Below are positions 37,219 to 47,831 of a DNA stretch of 64,000 nucleotides, one piece after another (the stretch's first letter is position 1; each line of letters starts with the position of its first letter). Both the position numbers and the translations under genes were made by a program. The stretch covers positions 9,471,489 to 9,535,488 of the forward strand of contig JABBOT010000014.1 in NCBI GenBank assembly GCA_016165875.1, in the 5' to 3' direction. Origin of the DNA: Acanthopleura granulata. Taxonomy: Eukaryota; Mollusca; Polyplacophora; Chitonida; Chitonidae. Under the pieces are notes generated by a model. It did no database searches. It was not told the DNA's origin and worked only from the letters and a program-made list of their open reading frames with translations.

Positions 37219-37858
37219 ATGCCGAGAAGCAAACAGCCAACAACAACCGCTGTGATGAATACCTATCCAGCTCAGAACGAGGCGACGGATGCACAACCAG
37301 TGCCTCGGAAGGTCAAAATTTTCCAATCCGGCAAGAAGCTTATGCTAAGAATTTACAACACTGACGTGACCAATGGGTGTCGTATTCAAGTCGTGGGGTA
37401 TAAAATTACCTTCTTCCAGTATGTCGGCCAGCCCTCCAAGACGCATGTCGCCATTCTAATGGATGCGTGGGATATGTTTGAAAACACCTTTCAATCGCAT
37501 ACTCGCCGAATGATGACCGTCGGCTAACGAGGAGCAGTCTCTACCAGCGGAACAGTTATTTTGTCTGAGTGATGATATTTTCCTCAGCTTTTCTACGCCC
37601 CAGAATCCACAAACCGATGCGCGCTGCTGGTACATGAGTATCAAGCGTTGGATCCAGTACACCCCACAGGGCATGTATTACCCCATGAAAGGTGGAATAA
37701 GCATTCGAGCTGATGTCTAGTAAGAACTGACCGAGGCCTGTGGTCGTGTAATGGAAGTGCTTGGCAAAATGCGTGAACAAGGCCTTGCCACGATTCGTGA
37801 AGAACAAGGTTCCCCAGCCAGCGTTATTTTGATGATTTTTTATTTTTTTATGATTTCA
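37219..37858 (+). pseudogene. Degraded gene with PC4-like domain
   Basis: The first frame starts ATG at 37219 and runs to 37527 (102 aa): a polar head, then KVKIFQSGKKLMLRIYNTD and QVVGYKITFFQYVGQPSKTH. After a frame change near 37527-37531 a second segment reads LSDDIFLSFSTPQN, RCWYMSIKRW and YYPMKGGISIRADV, up to TAG-TAA at 37716-37721, with the same frame open again to 37858 (ELTEACGRVMEVLGKM). The order 'F.L..DIFLS.S', 'R.WY', 'P.K.GISIR' followed by a helix resembles the PC4/p15 single-stranded-DNA-binding fold of transcriptional coactivators, perhaps preceded by a related domain. The assignment is by motif reading only. No introns seen. Confidence 0.42.
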
Positions 37859-38034
37859 TAATGTACATGTAGTTTGCTTTGCACGCATTATGTCAGATTA
37901 ACATTCTTATTATATTCCATTTGTCATGTAAATTCAAATATTTAAAGGAAGAATAAAGAAGGCAAATTTACCGATCCTTTGTTAAGTTTTGCAGTAAGTT
38001 TACATTAGAGAATTGTACACCCAGTTACAAACCA

Positions 38035-38395
38035 GGTTTACCGACGTAGCCTGTTGTAAATTCGACCTGGCAGATCGGGTCCAAATGATTTGACGCTGTT
38101 GTAAATCGGATCCAACAACCTAGCCCCGCTACAATATCGCGAACAAGAAGCCCTCTTACAAATCAGTTTCAACGACCTGGCCCAGTTACAAATAGATTTC
38201 AACGACCTGTCCCAGTTACAGATCCATTTCAATGACCTCGCCCACTAACAAACAGGTGTCGACGAACTGGCCCAATTGCAAATCGGGTTCATCGATCTGG
38301 CCCTATTTCAAATCGGGTCCCATGACCTTTCTTGTTTTGATACAAATCAGGTCCAACGACATTGTTTTGAAACAAATCTAGTTTAACACTTAGAA
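38035..38395. repeat. 30-bp minisatellite
   Basis: About ten degenerate units of 30 bases, best preserved from 38158 to 38310. The unit is of the type 'AAATCGATTTCAACGACCTG' followed by GCCCAGTTAC. Units at the left edge vary in length. Because 30 is a multiple of three, the array stays open in one minus-strand frame (38038-38232), but the resulting W/R/S-rich peptide is not thought to be real. Confidence 0.8.
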
Positions 38396-40638
38396 TTAAC
38401 AGTAAACGCTTAGTAAATATTTGTCCTCTGTATTATCATCATTTTTATATAATTATCATTATTAGATTATGATCAAACATGTTTAGTTACACTTGATTGT
38501 TCTCCTTTTTCTGGTTACCATCCGTTTTATAAATGATCTGCACATCCAATCAGTGATGGGTTTTGCATTTACAACAGCACCGCCTGCACAAACAATTAGT
38601 TATCGACACAACGGACGCCAATGTCGAGAAGATTGCACGCTGATGTGACATAAGTATCACAACAACTACAACTGGACTATTACAAGGTGGCTGCGGATCA
38701 TAAACTGTTCCGAAAAGAGGTGAGGTTGTCGTATGAAATCTTCTCTTGGGTGGAAATCCTAGGAAAGAGGGTATACATTACCACCCTAGGGTGGATATTT
38801 TCGTTCCTCAGTGGATATTTCCACCCGATATTTTTCTCAGTTAACGGGTCTTGATCTCCATGTGTACCTAATGACTGAAACAGCCGCTACTCCTCAAATT
38901 TGAGGTATATATTACAATTGTGTCCAAAATGAACACTTTCAGACTCGTGCAGTTCACACTTCACTGCCTTTTATTCATGCGGCACGCGGATTACTTTATA
39001 ACGCGAAATGACGTGTAGTAAAAAAGCCGGCGTCTGCCTCATCACGCGGTAAAGCAGCGCGTGCTCCTCCACACAGTTATTTAGAAGCTTCTTGCATGCA
39101 GAATCCCGTGCCATCCTAGGAAAATATTGTATTTACTGATACACATTTGACACGTATAGCTACATAGCCAGTTTATTGCCATTATTAATTTGAAAAAGGC
39201 CGTGTTTCCAACCGAGAGAGAGTCAAACCTTTTGACGTGCACTTTCACTCCCTCCAATCCGCCCTTTTGCTATTTAGTAATGCGGGTATTTAAAGATTTA
39301 GGCTTTTCATTATCAAGATCTTATTCCGAAAAATATCAGAATACGCAAGGACCGTTGTCTGTTACCATAGCGTAACACGCAGCGTGAATTTAGTGCTGTG
39401 TTGGAACATTCTTAGCCAGTGCAGTGAGGAACCGGTAAATAGAGATTTCCACTGACCCTTACTCTTGGTTGGCGGACCACACTTGTTTCTCTTTTTTTCT
39501 TTCTAGAGACAGTGTTTATCTTACGTAATGTCTACTATTATTATTATTATTGTAAAAACACTTTTTAACCATACAAAACTAAATTCTGGCAAGGTTCCCC
39601 CCCCCCCCAGCGAGTTGTCTCCGTTTAATTTTTATCTCCTTGCGAAAGACAGGTTTGACACATGGGAGTTGGTGGTTAGGGTGGTGCAGCCTTACGACTC
39701 TTACTACCCGTGTGCGAGTTCGGTTTAAACCATGTGTGTATACTTGAACGGGGTGTCGATCCCATGATCACAAGGCTCTAAACCATTTGAGCATCTTACT
39801 GAACTATCCGGGAAAGCTATACGTATGTTTCCTTTCAAACAAATATGTTAACTTTCGTTAACTGGTCAGTTTTGAGTAATACAACCGAAAACATTCTTTA
39901 ATGATTAATGCAGTTAATCACACGGCCAGCTACTACCTTTATGAATTTCAAAATTTCACCAAATTCTCGCAGTTGTGCACGAAAAAAAACAAAACATATA
40001 TATATATATATATATACATGCAACCCATTTATAGCCGATGTGTGGTTAGAAAGAGTTTTATAACACGCAGAGACATAATGAAACAAATTAAAGAGTGTTA
40101 CCGTGGACAATGTAAATGTTTTATGACACGCTACAAACCGATTCTTGAAAACCAATCAACGCGAGTGATGGTATGAGATTGACATTTAGGTAGTCTAGGA
40201 GAAACACCTCGGAACAGTTGGTTCCTGAAAAACAATCAGCTCGGCATTCCGCAAATCATCACTTCCTTTTCAGGATTGAACTGTCGCTGGTCGTGGGGTA
40301 AAAAGTCTGTTGAACACTGCTGTTTTTCATATAGTAATGCTGTAGAACATGTTTTGATTATTACGCAATAGTAGGCACATGCTAAAGGTGCTTTCCATAT
40401 GCACAGCTTGAGAAGTAACACAGTGTCTTTGCATACGTGTACATATGTTAGTTCTGCATCGGCAGTTTCATTGTGAATTCATAGTGCAGCAACACTGTTA
40501 AAAATGAATAATGCATGTTGAAAGTAGAAGGATAATGTTGATTTCTAGTACATTTGTAGTTCACTCATTTTTTAAGAAGGTTAACATGGCAGGCGTGGGT
40601 TGTAAAAGGTGCTTCCACTGTACGCAGTTTGAGATTAA
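38396..40638. other. Intergenic, host repeats near right edge
   Basis: No gene recognised. A piece at 38748-38825 contains GGGTGGAAATCC, CCACCCTAGGGTGG and GTGGATATTTCCACCC, the same palindromic words as the minisatellite at 51.9-52.3 kb. There is a C-run at 39599-39609 and a TA run at 39996-40017. From about 40370 a degenerate direct repeat appears (GGTGCTTTCCATATGCACAG at 40388; GGTGCTTCCACTGTACGCAG at 40608). Confidence 0.45.
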
Positions 40639-41159
40639 CCCTATATTGCACCGTGTTGCCATTTGGCAACACACCCTATTTGTATTGTTAGAGGAATCTA
40701 TGGACAGATAATGTTATGTCTTGATTGTCTCCCTTGACATTTGCTTCTTCCTTTGACATGCTAAGCTGGAAATCTTCTGTGTAAGGAGGTATAAAGGAAT
40801 CCTTCAAGGAGAAAAGTAAACTAAACTAGCTGGAAGATCTCAGGAATTTTATGTAAGTAATAATCCATTCCCATCTCTACTTTTCTCTCAAATTAAAGTA
40901 CTTAAACTATTTTTTGGTGTAAAATGGTCAAATGTGAGCAAAAATACAGTCTTATTTTGGAAACGTTTGTCACTGGTATGCAGATTATGGTAATAATTTT
41001 GATATGTTGCCATGTGGCAACGTAGGGGATTAATGGTTCTGTCAATGGCCGACCTTTCAACCTATTAAAAACTTTAAAATGACATAAGTCACATCTTAGT
41101 ACCTACAATGTGTCATTTCATGTTGTATTTAACTATTTTAGAATCACTTCAGTGTACTA

Positions 41160-41610
41160 ATGGATCTGAAGACATTTTATGGTAAGCGTGCAGCGCAGGC
41201 GCGGAGGATCCCCGCAGACTCAGATGACAGTGAACTGTCCGCGGAAGATGATGTTGATCTGGACGAAAACTGGCAACCTGATAGTAGCAGTGAGGGTTCT
41301 GATAGTAAGCTACATTTCATGTGGACAAATAAAAACACATGGGCCTACCATGCAGACAGTATCGTTGGTCATGTATAAAATTAAACAAATAGCGCATGCT
41401 ATAAAACAAAAATTATATTAAATGGACCTCTTTCTGATATTTTGATATGATAGGTTCCTCAGTCAGATAAAGAAGGGAGTTTAGCAAGTGAAGCAGAACA
41501 TCTGCCTAACGATCAAGCATCAGTGCCCAACAGAAATATTCTATGGCGACAGAGAAATGCAAATGATGTGACGAAAGAGCCTATATTCGCTGGCCAGTTA
41601 CACAAGGAGA
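41160..41610 (+). pseudogene. piggyBac transposase, N-terminal part
   Basis: Begins ATG at 41160 with an acidic, serine-rich N-terminus (DSDDSELSAEDDVDLDE) typical of piggyBac transposases. A frame break or short intron lies around 41310-41455, then a second acidic stretch ends in NRNILWRQRN...EPIFAGQL. The reading is cut at about 41610 by the gypsy-type insertion. The matching continuation (KEPEQYFRN) begins at 48850, so the two halves belong to one gene. Confidence 0.75.
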
Positions 41611-41783
41611 GTGTAACGTAATGAAGTATGAAGTCCATACTCCGTTTCCCTGCGCGCGGTTACACTTTTGTAGAGGTCAACCGGTCCTCGCTTACAGTAA
41701 ATAGTTAGTCAGTTTTAAGCAGCATATTGTTGTCAGTTGTTAAAGTTGTCTCTTCCTACGACGCAACAAGTAATAACAACGCA
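41611..41783 (+). repeat. Probable 5' LTR of gypsy-type fragment
   Basis: Starts (AG)TGTAACG and ends near AACAACGCA, just before a primer-binding-site-like stretch. No second LTR is present in the window to confirm its limits. Confidence 0.45.
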
Positions 41784-41855
41784 CCATGGTGTCAGATGTG
41801 AACAGCAATCGTCCAAGACCCAAATTATGACAGGTTACTGTTTGTTTGTTGCAAT

Positions 41856-41868
41856 TATCGACTTTGAA
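41856..41868. repeat. Target-site duplication, left copy
   Basis: TATCGACTTTGAA, identical to 47819-47831. It flanks the tail end of the intact Nimbus element and defines its insertion into the gypsy leader. The last GAA could also be counted as part of the GAAT tail. Confidence 0.9.
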
Positions 41869-42103
41869 TGAATGAATGAATGATTATGGCTTAACGCCAC
41901 ATCGGCAATATCTCAGCCATATCGTGGCGAGAACAAGGTGGAACCACGAGACAGTTCAGGTTTTCGATGGTGACATGAGAACATTAAAAACAAACCAAAA
42001 ACGTACGGACATGATTAAAATCAGGTAAGAAAACCAAAACAGCTAAAACTCGAAAACCAGCATAATAAGGAAGTTTTATCACTAGTACGTATGAAAATAA
42101 AAT

Positions 42104-45100
42104 TTATATTTTATGATACAGGCCAATGGCCTTCAAATATTTTATGACAGCGTCGCCAGCGATGCTGTCAAACAAATCATACATGGAGTTTACTGTGTAG
42201 AATTTTTGCCGCACATGGGCAAAGTCCACACAGTCAACCAGTATATGTTTGATGCCGTATTCAGCACCACATCCAACACACTCGGGAGCACTGCTCCCAT
42301 CCAGGATGAAATTGTGTGTTAGATGAGAATGCCCAACACGGCATCTTGTTAAAACCACTTGGTCTCTACGAGACATACCCAGTGTATAAGAGTTATGGCC
42401 AATGACAGGGTGAATAGCGTGCAGTTTATTACACACCTGCACGTCCCATTCACCCTGCCAAAGGCGACGAATATACTTAAGAATGTTAGATTTAAAATCA
42501 GCGTATGGGATTTTAACTTTTGATACGGATTTATTTAGGGCAGCCTTTGCCTCCCTGTCCACGACTGTGTTTCCATGGATACCAACATGGCTTGGTATCC
42601 AACAGAATATAATATCTTTGCCTCTTTTAATCAATTTTCTATGTAAGGCTAAAATTTCCAGAATAAGCGGGTTTTTCAATTTATTATTCTGCATTGCCAA
42701 AAGGCAGGAGAGCGAGTCACTACATACCATTGCCCTCTGGGCACGCCCAGAGGAAACATATGATAAGGCCAGGAGTATAGCCCTGGCTTCTGCAGAAAAG
42801 ATAGACGATGAAGACGGAAGACGAAGAGAAGAGACCCGCTGTTCTAAGACAGCCGCAGCCGCAACCCTGTCCTCATCCTTTGACCCATCAGTGTATATAA
42901 ATTTATAATTTGGATAATTAGCCTTAATTTCAGCAAAAGCTTGTTGAATTATAAGAAGGTTTGTATTCGATTTATTATATTGACGTAGATCAAATATTAG
43001 TTTAGGTTGTGGAAGAAGCCAGGGAGGAGACTCCGGAAAGGATACCGGAGCTATCTCCTCTACCTTGATGTTAGCTTCCACAACATGGTCCTGTATACGA
43101 AGACCGAACGGAGGGATCTTGTTCGGACATTTAGTATATTTGTCTACATATGATGGATTGAAAACACAGTCGTAGGCAGGGTTTGTTGGGTGAGCTTTAA
43201 GCTTTGTTGCATATTGAAGGCTGAGTTTAATACGTCGGTTATGTAAAGAAGGCTCATTGGCCTCCACGTATAAACTCTCTACTGGTGAGGTTCTAAAGGC
43301 ACCAAGGCTGAGCCTCAGACCTTGGTGATGGACCGGATCCAACATTTTAAGATATGATTTCCTAGCGGAACCATAAATGATGGACCCATAGTCCAATTTA
43401 GACCTCACCAGAGAACGATATAAATTAAGTAAAACAGATCGGTCAGCACCCCAATCGGTGCTAGACACGACCTTAATTATATCGAGAGCCTTTATACATT
43501 TAGCTTTAAGCGTTTTTATGTGAGGTATAAAAGATAATTTACTATCGAATATAACTCCTAAAAATTTATTTTCCCCAACAATCTTCACTGGTTCACCACA
43601 AAATTTAAGCTCAGGGTCTAGATGAAGTTTGCGTTTATTGCAGAAATGCATACCGACGGTTTTAGACGTAGAAAATCTAAAACCATTGGCAACTGCCCAT
43701 TTCTCGATCTTATTGAGACAAAGCTGCAGTTGCCGCTCGATGTTATTCATATTTTTCGCCCGGTAGCATATCAGAAAATCATCTACATATAACCAACCCT
43801 CGGTTCCAGATCTTAATGTTTGGGCCAAGCTATTAATCTTTATGCTGAACAGTGTAGGTGAAAGGATACTGCCCTGGGGTACACCCATCTCTTGCTCATA
43901 AGAGTCCGAAAGAGTGGACCCCACCCGTACCTTAAACTGACGATTTGATAAAAATTTGGATATAAATATAGGTAATCGACCTTTAAGGCCCATATCCGCG
44001 AGGTCTTTTAAGATGCCATATTTCCATGTGGTGTCGTAGGCCTTTTCAAGGTCAAAAAATACTGACACCACATGTTCATTATTAATAAAACCATGGCGAA
44101 TGAAACTTTCAAGTCGAACAAGGTGATCCACTGTGGATCTACCTTGACGAAAACCACATTGGATATTAGATAGTAACTTGTTGGTTTCGAGAAACCAAAC
44201 AAGTCTATCATTTATCATCCGTTCCATAGTCTTACAGACGCAACTGGTAAGAGCTATGGGACGGTAATTATTTGGATCAGTATGATCCTTACCCGGTTTG
44301 GGAACCGGGATAATACATGCCTCCCTCCATGAGGGTGGAAAATTACCAGTTATCCAAATATCGTTCAATAAGTCCAAGAGAGTCTCAAGTGGTTCAGCTG
44401 ATAAATGGTTCAGAAATTTATAATATACGTTATCAGGACCACATGCTGTATCATGTGCCTTTCTGAGTGCAGTTTTTAGTTCATCGATATTAAAAGGACG
44501 ATTATAATCTTCTAAGTTTTTAGAAGAAAAGGGCAATTTCATTTTCTCCTTCTGGTTTTTGATATGTTGAAATTCTGAAGTATAATTCTCCGAAGAAGAT
44601 TTTTTAGAAATGGATTCCGCTAATTTATTAGCTATATCAGATGGAGAAGTTAGTGTGTTATCTCCATCTTTCAAGTGCTGGACTTTTGCTTTGTTATTTT
44701 TACCCTTAAGTTTCTGAACCATATTCCAGACCTTACGCATAGGTGTTTTGGACGTAATGCCTGAAATAAAGTTCCGCCAACAAGATCGTCTCTTGGACTT
44801 AAGTAATCGACGAGCCTTAGCTGCAACAATACGAACCTGGTTTAAATTTTTATCAGTAGGACAATGGTTGAACTTGCGCTCAGCCCTTTTACGGTCCTTT
44901 ATGGCTTTACGACAGTCATTGTCGTACCAGGGTTTACTTTTGGATTTTGGACTGGTGGAGGTCTTAGGGATAGTTCTATCTGCAGCTCGTAATATAAGCT
45001 GATTAAATTTAAATATTGGGTCATCTGCTGCATTGAGAGTCTGTGGCGTGATATCAGCCTCACAGAACATCTCAAATGCCATCCAATCTGCTTTATCGAA

Positions 45101-45799
45101 CTTCCACCTAGCTACACGTTCTAAAGAATTAGAAGTGACATGCTCTAGGATAATAGGAAAATGGTCACTACCACAAAGATCCTCGTGCACTCTCCAAGAA
45201 AAATCCAGGAGAAGTGATGGATCTGTGATAGTGAGATCGATAGCAGAATAGATGCCGTTACCCGCATGCAAATGAGTATTAGAACCATCATTGAAATAAC
45301 ACAGTTCCTCCTTGGTTAAAAAATCTTCTACTACCTTGCCCTTATTATTTATGCTGTTACTTCCCCATAAGGGGTTATGGGAATTAAAATCGCCCATTAT
45401 TATGAAGGGTGTGGGTAATTGTTCTTTCAAATTATGTAACTGTAAAGCTGACAAAGAAGTGTTCGGCGGAATATAAACCGAACACAAAGTGACTGTCTTA
45501 GACATTGAGACACGAACGGCCACAGCCTGAAGCTCTGTATCCAGAGCAACAGGACTGTGGATAATATTGTTATTTATGAAGATAGAGGAGCCGCCTGCAG
45601 CTCGCTCTTCTTCGTGACAAAATGTACTATAAAGTGAATAATTTTTCAGAGTTATTTTATCTTTGTCAGATGTCTTCAGGTGAGTTTCCTGAAGACAAAG
45701 GGCAATAGGGTTTAATGATTGGACCAGCTGTGTTATTTCAATAAAATTTACCTTAAGACCTCGACAATTCCACTGTATAATTTTGTCGTATGTAGACAT
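42104..45799 (-). CDS. Nimbus ORF2: endonuclease, reverse transcriptase, RNase H
   Basis: This 1231-aa polyprotein nicks target DNA and copies the element RNA in place. Seen in order: APE endonuclease with N11, E38 (LQETH), GDFN 136-139 and SDH 211-213; a linker with basic stretches (about 280-420); RT with FFDLEKAYD 581-589, GVPQGS 639-644 and YVDD 671-674; RNase H with TDGS 970-973, E1004, D1028 and the HVGIHGNTVVD 1071-1081 end; and a C-terminal C-x2-C...H...C motif (C1174, C1177, H1185, C1190). The presence of RNase H places it in the I/Nimbus group rather than Jockey or CR1. The start codon shares a base with the ORF1 stop (TAATG), suggesting reinitiation after termination. No lesion seen. 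Confidence 0.95.
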   Translation of the reverse strand: MSTYDKIIQWNCRGLKVNFIEITQLVQSLNPIALCLQETHLKTSDKDKITLKNYSLYSTFCHEEERAAGGSSIFINNNIIHSPVALDTELQAVAVRVSMSKTVTLCSVYIPPNTSLSALQLHNLKEQLPTPFIIMGDFNSHNPLWGSNSINNKGKVVEDFLTKEELCYFNDGSNTHLHAGNGIYSAIDLTITDPSLLLDFSWRVHEDLCGSDHFPIILEHVTSNSLERVARWKFDKADWMAFEMFCEADITPQTLNAADDPIFKFNQLILRAADRTIPKTSTSPKSKSKPWYDNDCRKAIKDRKRAERKFNHCPTDKNLNQVRIVAAKARRLLKSKRRSCWRNFISGITSKTPMRKVWNMVQKLKGKNNKAKVQHLKDGDNTLTSPSDIANKLAESISKKSSSENYTSEFQHIKNQKEKMKLPFSSKNLEDYNRPFNIDELKTALRKAHDTACGPDNVYYKFLNHLSAEPLETLLDLLNDIWITGNFPPSWREACIIPVPKPGKDHTDPNNYRPIALTSCVCKTMERMINDRLVWFLETNKLLSNIQCGFRQGRSTVDHLVRLESFIRHGFINNEHVVSVFFDLEKAYDTTWKYGILKDLADMGLKGRLPIFISKFLSNRQFKVRVGSTLSDSYEQEMGVPQGSILSPTLFSIKINSLAQTLRSGTEGWLYVDDFLICYRAKNMNNIERQLQLCLNKIEKWAVANGFRFSTSKTVGMHFCNKRKLHLDPELKFCGEPVKIVGENKFLGVIFDSKLSFIPHIKTLKAKCIKALDIIKVVSSTDWGADRSVLLNLYRSLVRSKLDYGSIIYGSARKSYLKMLDPVHHQGLRLSLGAFRTSPVESLYVEANEPSLHNRRIKLSLQYATKLKAHPTNPAYDCVFNPSYVDKYTKCPNKIPPFGLRIQDHVVEANIKVEEIAPVSFPESPPWLLPQPKLIFDLRQYNKSNTNLLIIQQAFAEIKANYPNYKFIYTDGSKDEDRVAAAAVLEQRVSSLRLPSSSSIFSAEARAILLALSYVSSGRAQRAMVCSDSLSCLLAMQNNKLKNPLILEILALHRKLIKRGKDIIFCWIPSHVGIHGNTVVDREAKAALNKSVSKVKIPYADFKSNILKYIRRLWQGEWDVQVCNKLHAIHPVIGHNSYTLGMSRRDQVVLTRCRVGHSHLTHNFILDGSSAPECVGCGAEYGIKHILVDCVDFAHVRQKFYTVNSMYDLFDSIAGDAVIKYLKAIGLYHKI

Positions 45800-47160
45800 T
45801 ACGGAGGGAGGCGAATAGGAGACTTGTCTCTATATTTGGACCGAGGACGACCCTTTCTTGGAGATCGGCTGGAAGATCTCCCTGGTGCGGGTGATGTATC
45901 CATCACATCCGCTTCTAATGTTGAAGGGACGACGTCCTCCAACGATCCAAACCTGTTAAATGTTTGGATGGGATCTCGAGTGGCCTTAGACAGACGTTCT
46001 GTATGGCCACTCGGTTTACTGGTTTTAATATTACTTTGAACTTTGTTATTGGATTTGTTTTTGTCGTTATAATTTTTAGAGGTCTGAGGTTCAGGTATAT
46101 TTTTTTCGGTATTCTTTACTGGTTTTATTTCTTCTACTGTGAGGGTCTGGGTTGAGCAGGAGTTCCGTTCAGGTTGAGCTGGACGTTCAACGTTGATCGG
46201 GTTAGGTTTGTCGTTTCCAATGGGCCCAGTCAAGGAAGTTTGAGTTGCAACAGATGTTGCAGCTCGCTTGACTACATTGGCAAACGAAGTCTGCGGTGTC
46301 GTACTCGAAAGTGAGGCCAATTTGCGGGCCTCCTGATAGGAAATATTGTTTGTAGTTTTTAAAGTGATTGTTTGTTTTTCTTTAATGAAAAGAGGACAGT
46401 CCTTAGAGGAGGCCATGTGATCTCGGCCGCAATTGCAGCACTTAATTGTGCTGCTGCAGTCAAAACCATCATGACCTTCACTGCCGCATCTGAAACAAAC
46501 CAGTTTATTTTTACACTGGCCTTTGCCATGACCAAACTTTTGGCAAGTAAAACACCGTGTAGGGTTAGGTATGTATAAATCCACATTAACCCTATACGGG
46601 CCAATGTAGATATATGATGGTAGGGAGGTACTATTAAAGGTTATCAGATAGGTGTTTAATTTGAGGATGTTGCCAGCTTTTTTTGTTGTGAAACGCTTCA
46701 CTCTGACAACACCCTGTGGTTTTAGTTCTGCACAGATTTCTTCTTCAGATAGGTCGAAAATATCCCCATCCCTGTCACGTATTATTCCCTGACAGCTGTT
46801 CAGGGTATTGTGAGGGGATGTAAAAACAGATATATCAGAAATCCTATTCAATGACAATAAATTTTTAGATTGTTGCTTCCGGAAACATTCGATTAGAATG
46901 TCTCCGGATCGCAGCTTTTTAACGTTTTTTAAAGTGCCTGCTGCACCCTCCAAAGCCCTCTTCAAAAGAAAAGGATGAATTTTAGAGGCCGGCTTTTGTT
47001 CACTCTTTGATGAGAGAACAATAAAAGCCGGCCAACTTTCCTGTCGAATGTCTATAGAATCTGATAAAGCCTCCAGCTTCCTCTTTTTATCAGACCCTGA
47101 AATTTCCTGAGAAGACGATCTCAAATTAGAAACATTTTTAGAAAGGTTTAGGGTATTCAT
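45799..47160 (-). CDS. Nimbus ORF1: zinc-knuckle RNA-binding protein
   Basis: The 453-aa protein is expected to bind element RNA and act as a nucleic-acid chaperone. The first 200 residues contain an RRM-like region by position (SGDILIECF near 85-93, GVVRVKRFT 150-158), not proven. Three CCHC-type knuckles follow at about residues 203-216, 222-235 and 242-255 (the last C-x2-C-x3-H-x6-C). The C-terminal half is polar, low in hydrophobics and ends in an R/S/P/K-rich stretch (SSRSPRKGRPRSKYRDKS). ATG at 47158-47160 is the first in frame after the 5' UTR. It is intact, in contrast to all other ORF1 copies here. Confidence 0.92.
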   Translation of the reverse strand: MNTLNLSKNVSNLRSSSQEISGSDKKRKLEALSDSIDIRQESWPAFIVLSSKSEQKPASKIHPFLLKRALEGAAGTLKNVKKLRSGDILIECFRKQQSKNLLSLNRISDISVFTSPHNTLNSCQGIIRDRDGDIFDLSEEEICAELKPQGVVRVKRFTTKKAGNILKLNTYLITFNSTSLPSYIYIGPYRVNVDLYIPNPTRCFTCQKFGHGKGQCKNKLVCFRCGSEGHDGFDCSSTIKCCNCGRDHMASSKDCPLFIKEKQTITLKTTNNISYQEARKLASLSSTTPQTSFANVVKRAATSVATQTSLTGPIGNDKPNPINVERPAQPERNSCSTQTLTVEEIKPVKNTEKNIPEPQTSKNYNDKNKSNNKVQSNIKTSKPSGHTERLSKATRDPIQTFNRFGSLEDVVPSTLEADVMDTSPAPGRSSSRSPRKGRPRSKYRDKSPIRLPP

Positions 47161-47818
47161 AATAATTAATCACGGATTCACCCCACGTGTTCCCCACCCA
47201 CCACGGAGTGCCAACAAGGGCGATGCCTGAACCTGGGGATACCCAGCAGGAAAGACACCAAGGATTCCACATGGGGTATACTCAAATAGATGGCCTTAAT
47301 ATGCACACCCCATTCCCCACCCGAGCTCCTCCATCACCCACCCTATGAAGGAGGTTGCACATTAGACACGGACTACTTGAGTGACCGTACAGCCACCGCC
47401 TCAAACGCAATCCCACGAACGAAATTTGAGAAAAATCATTTGATCTCTAAAGAGTGTTTTTATAGAGAAGTTTTGGGACCACGCAGAGGCAAGGCGTGAC
47501 CAGCCGATTGATCGGAGCGGGCCATCCGACCGCCCGTCTTTGGAGAAGTAAGGGCCGAAGTGGAGTGTTGGGCGTGAGGATCTCGCAAGTTCAACCCGCC
47601 CTCAGCCACCAGGATCCCGTCCTCCCCCATCACGGGTCGCAACCCACGGCAAACAGGTTGCCCCTTTTAGTCGCCTTGTACGACCAGCCCGGGGAGGCTG
47701 TGGAACTATTCTATTCACCGGAACCACACGGGAGAGCCCTAGGTTAGTCGCCTCGTACGATAAGCTTGCCTAGAGAACTGGGGCCCTATTCTTTTCACTC
47801 CCGGGAACCCCACGGGGG
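47161..47818 (-). promoter_or_regulatory. Nimbus 5' UTR, likely internal promoter
   Basis: The 658-base leader is more GC-rich than the region. On the minus strand it starts CCCCCGTGGGGTTCCCGGG and holds two copies of GTCGTACRAGGCGACTAA about 80 bases apart, plus GGTTGCGACCCGTGATGGG. The same leader occurs in the copies at 23609, 30583 and 35105-35325. LINEs of this group rely on promoters inside the 5' UTR; the exact start signal is not identifiable by eye. Confidence 0.6.
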
Positions 47819-47831
47819 TATCGACTTTGAA
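47819..47831. repeat. Target-site duplication, right copy
   Basis: TATCGACTTTGAA, matching 41856-41868 without mismatch. Confidence 0.9.

Larger units (their letters stand above)
41869..47818 (-). mobile_element. Complete, apparently intact Nimbus/I-type LINE (5.95 kb)
   Basis: Bounded by a perfect 13-bp target-site duplication. On the minus strand: 5' end CCCCCGTGGGGTTCCCGGG, 5' UTR (47161-47818), ORF1 (453 aa), ORF2 (1231 aa, overlapping TAATG), 3' UTR, conserved GCCACATCGGCAATATCTCAGCC segment (plus-strand reading) and (TTCA)n tail. Both ORFs are open from end to end with all catalytic motifs present. It is the youngest layer of a three-deep nest (in gypsy, in piggyBac) and the likely source type for the 5'-truncated tails elsewhere in the window. 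Confidence 0.93.

Noticed and set aside
38038..38232. Minus-strand ORF over the 30-bp repeat
   Set aside because: Open only because the repeat period is a multiple of three.
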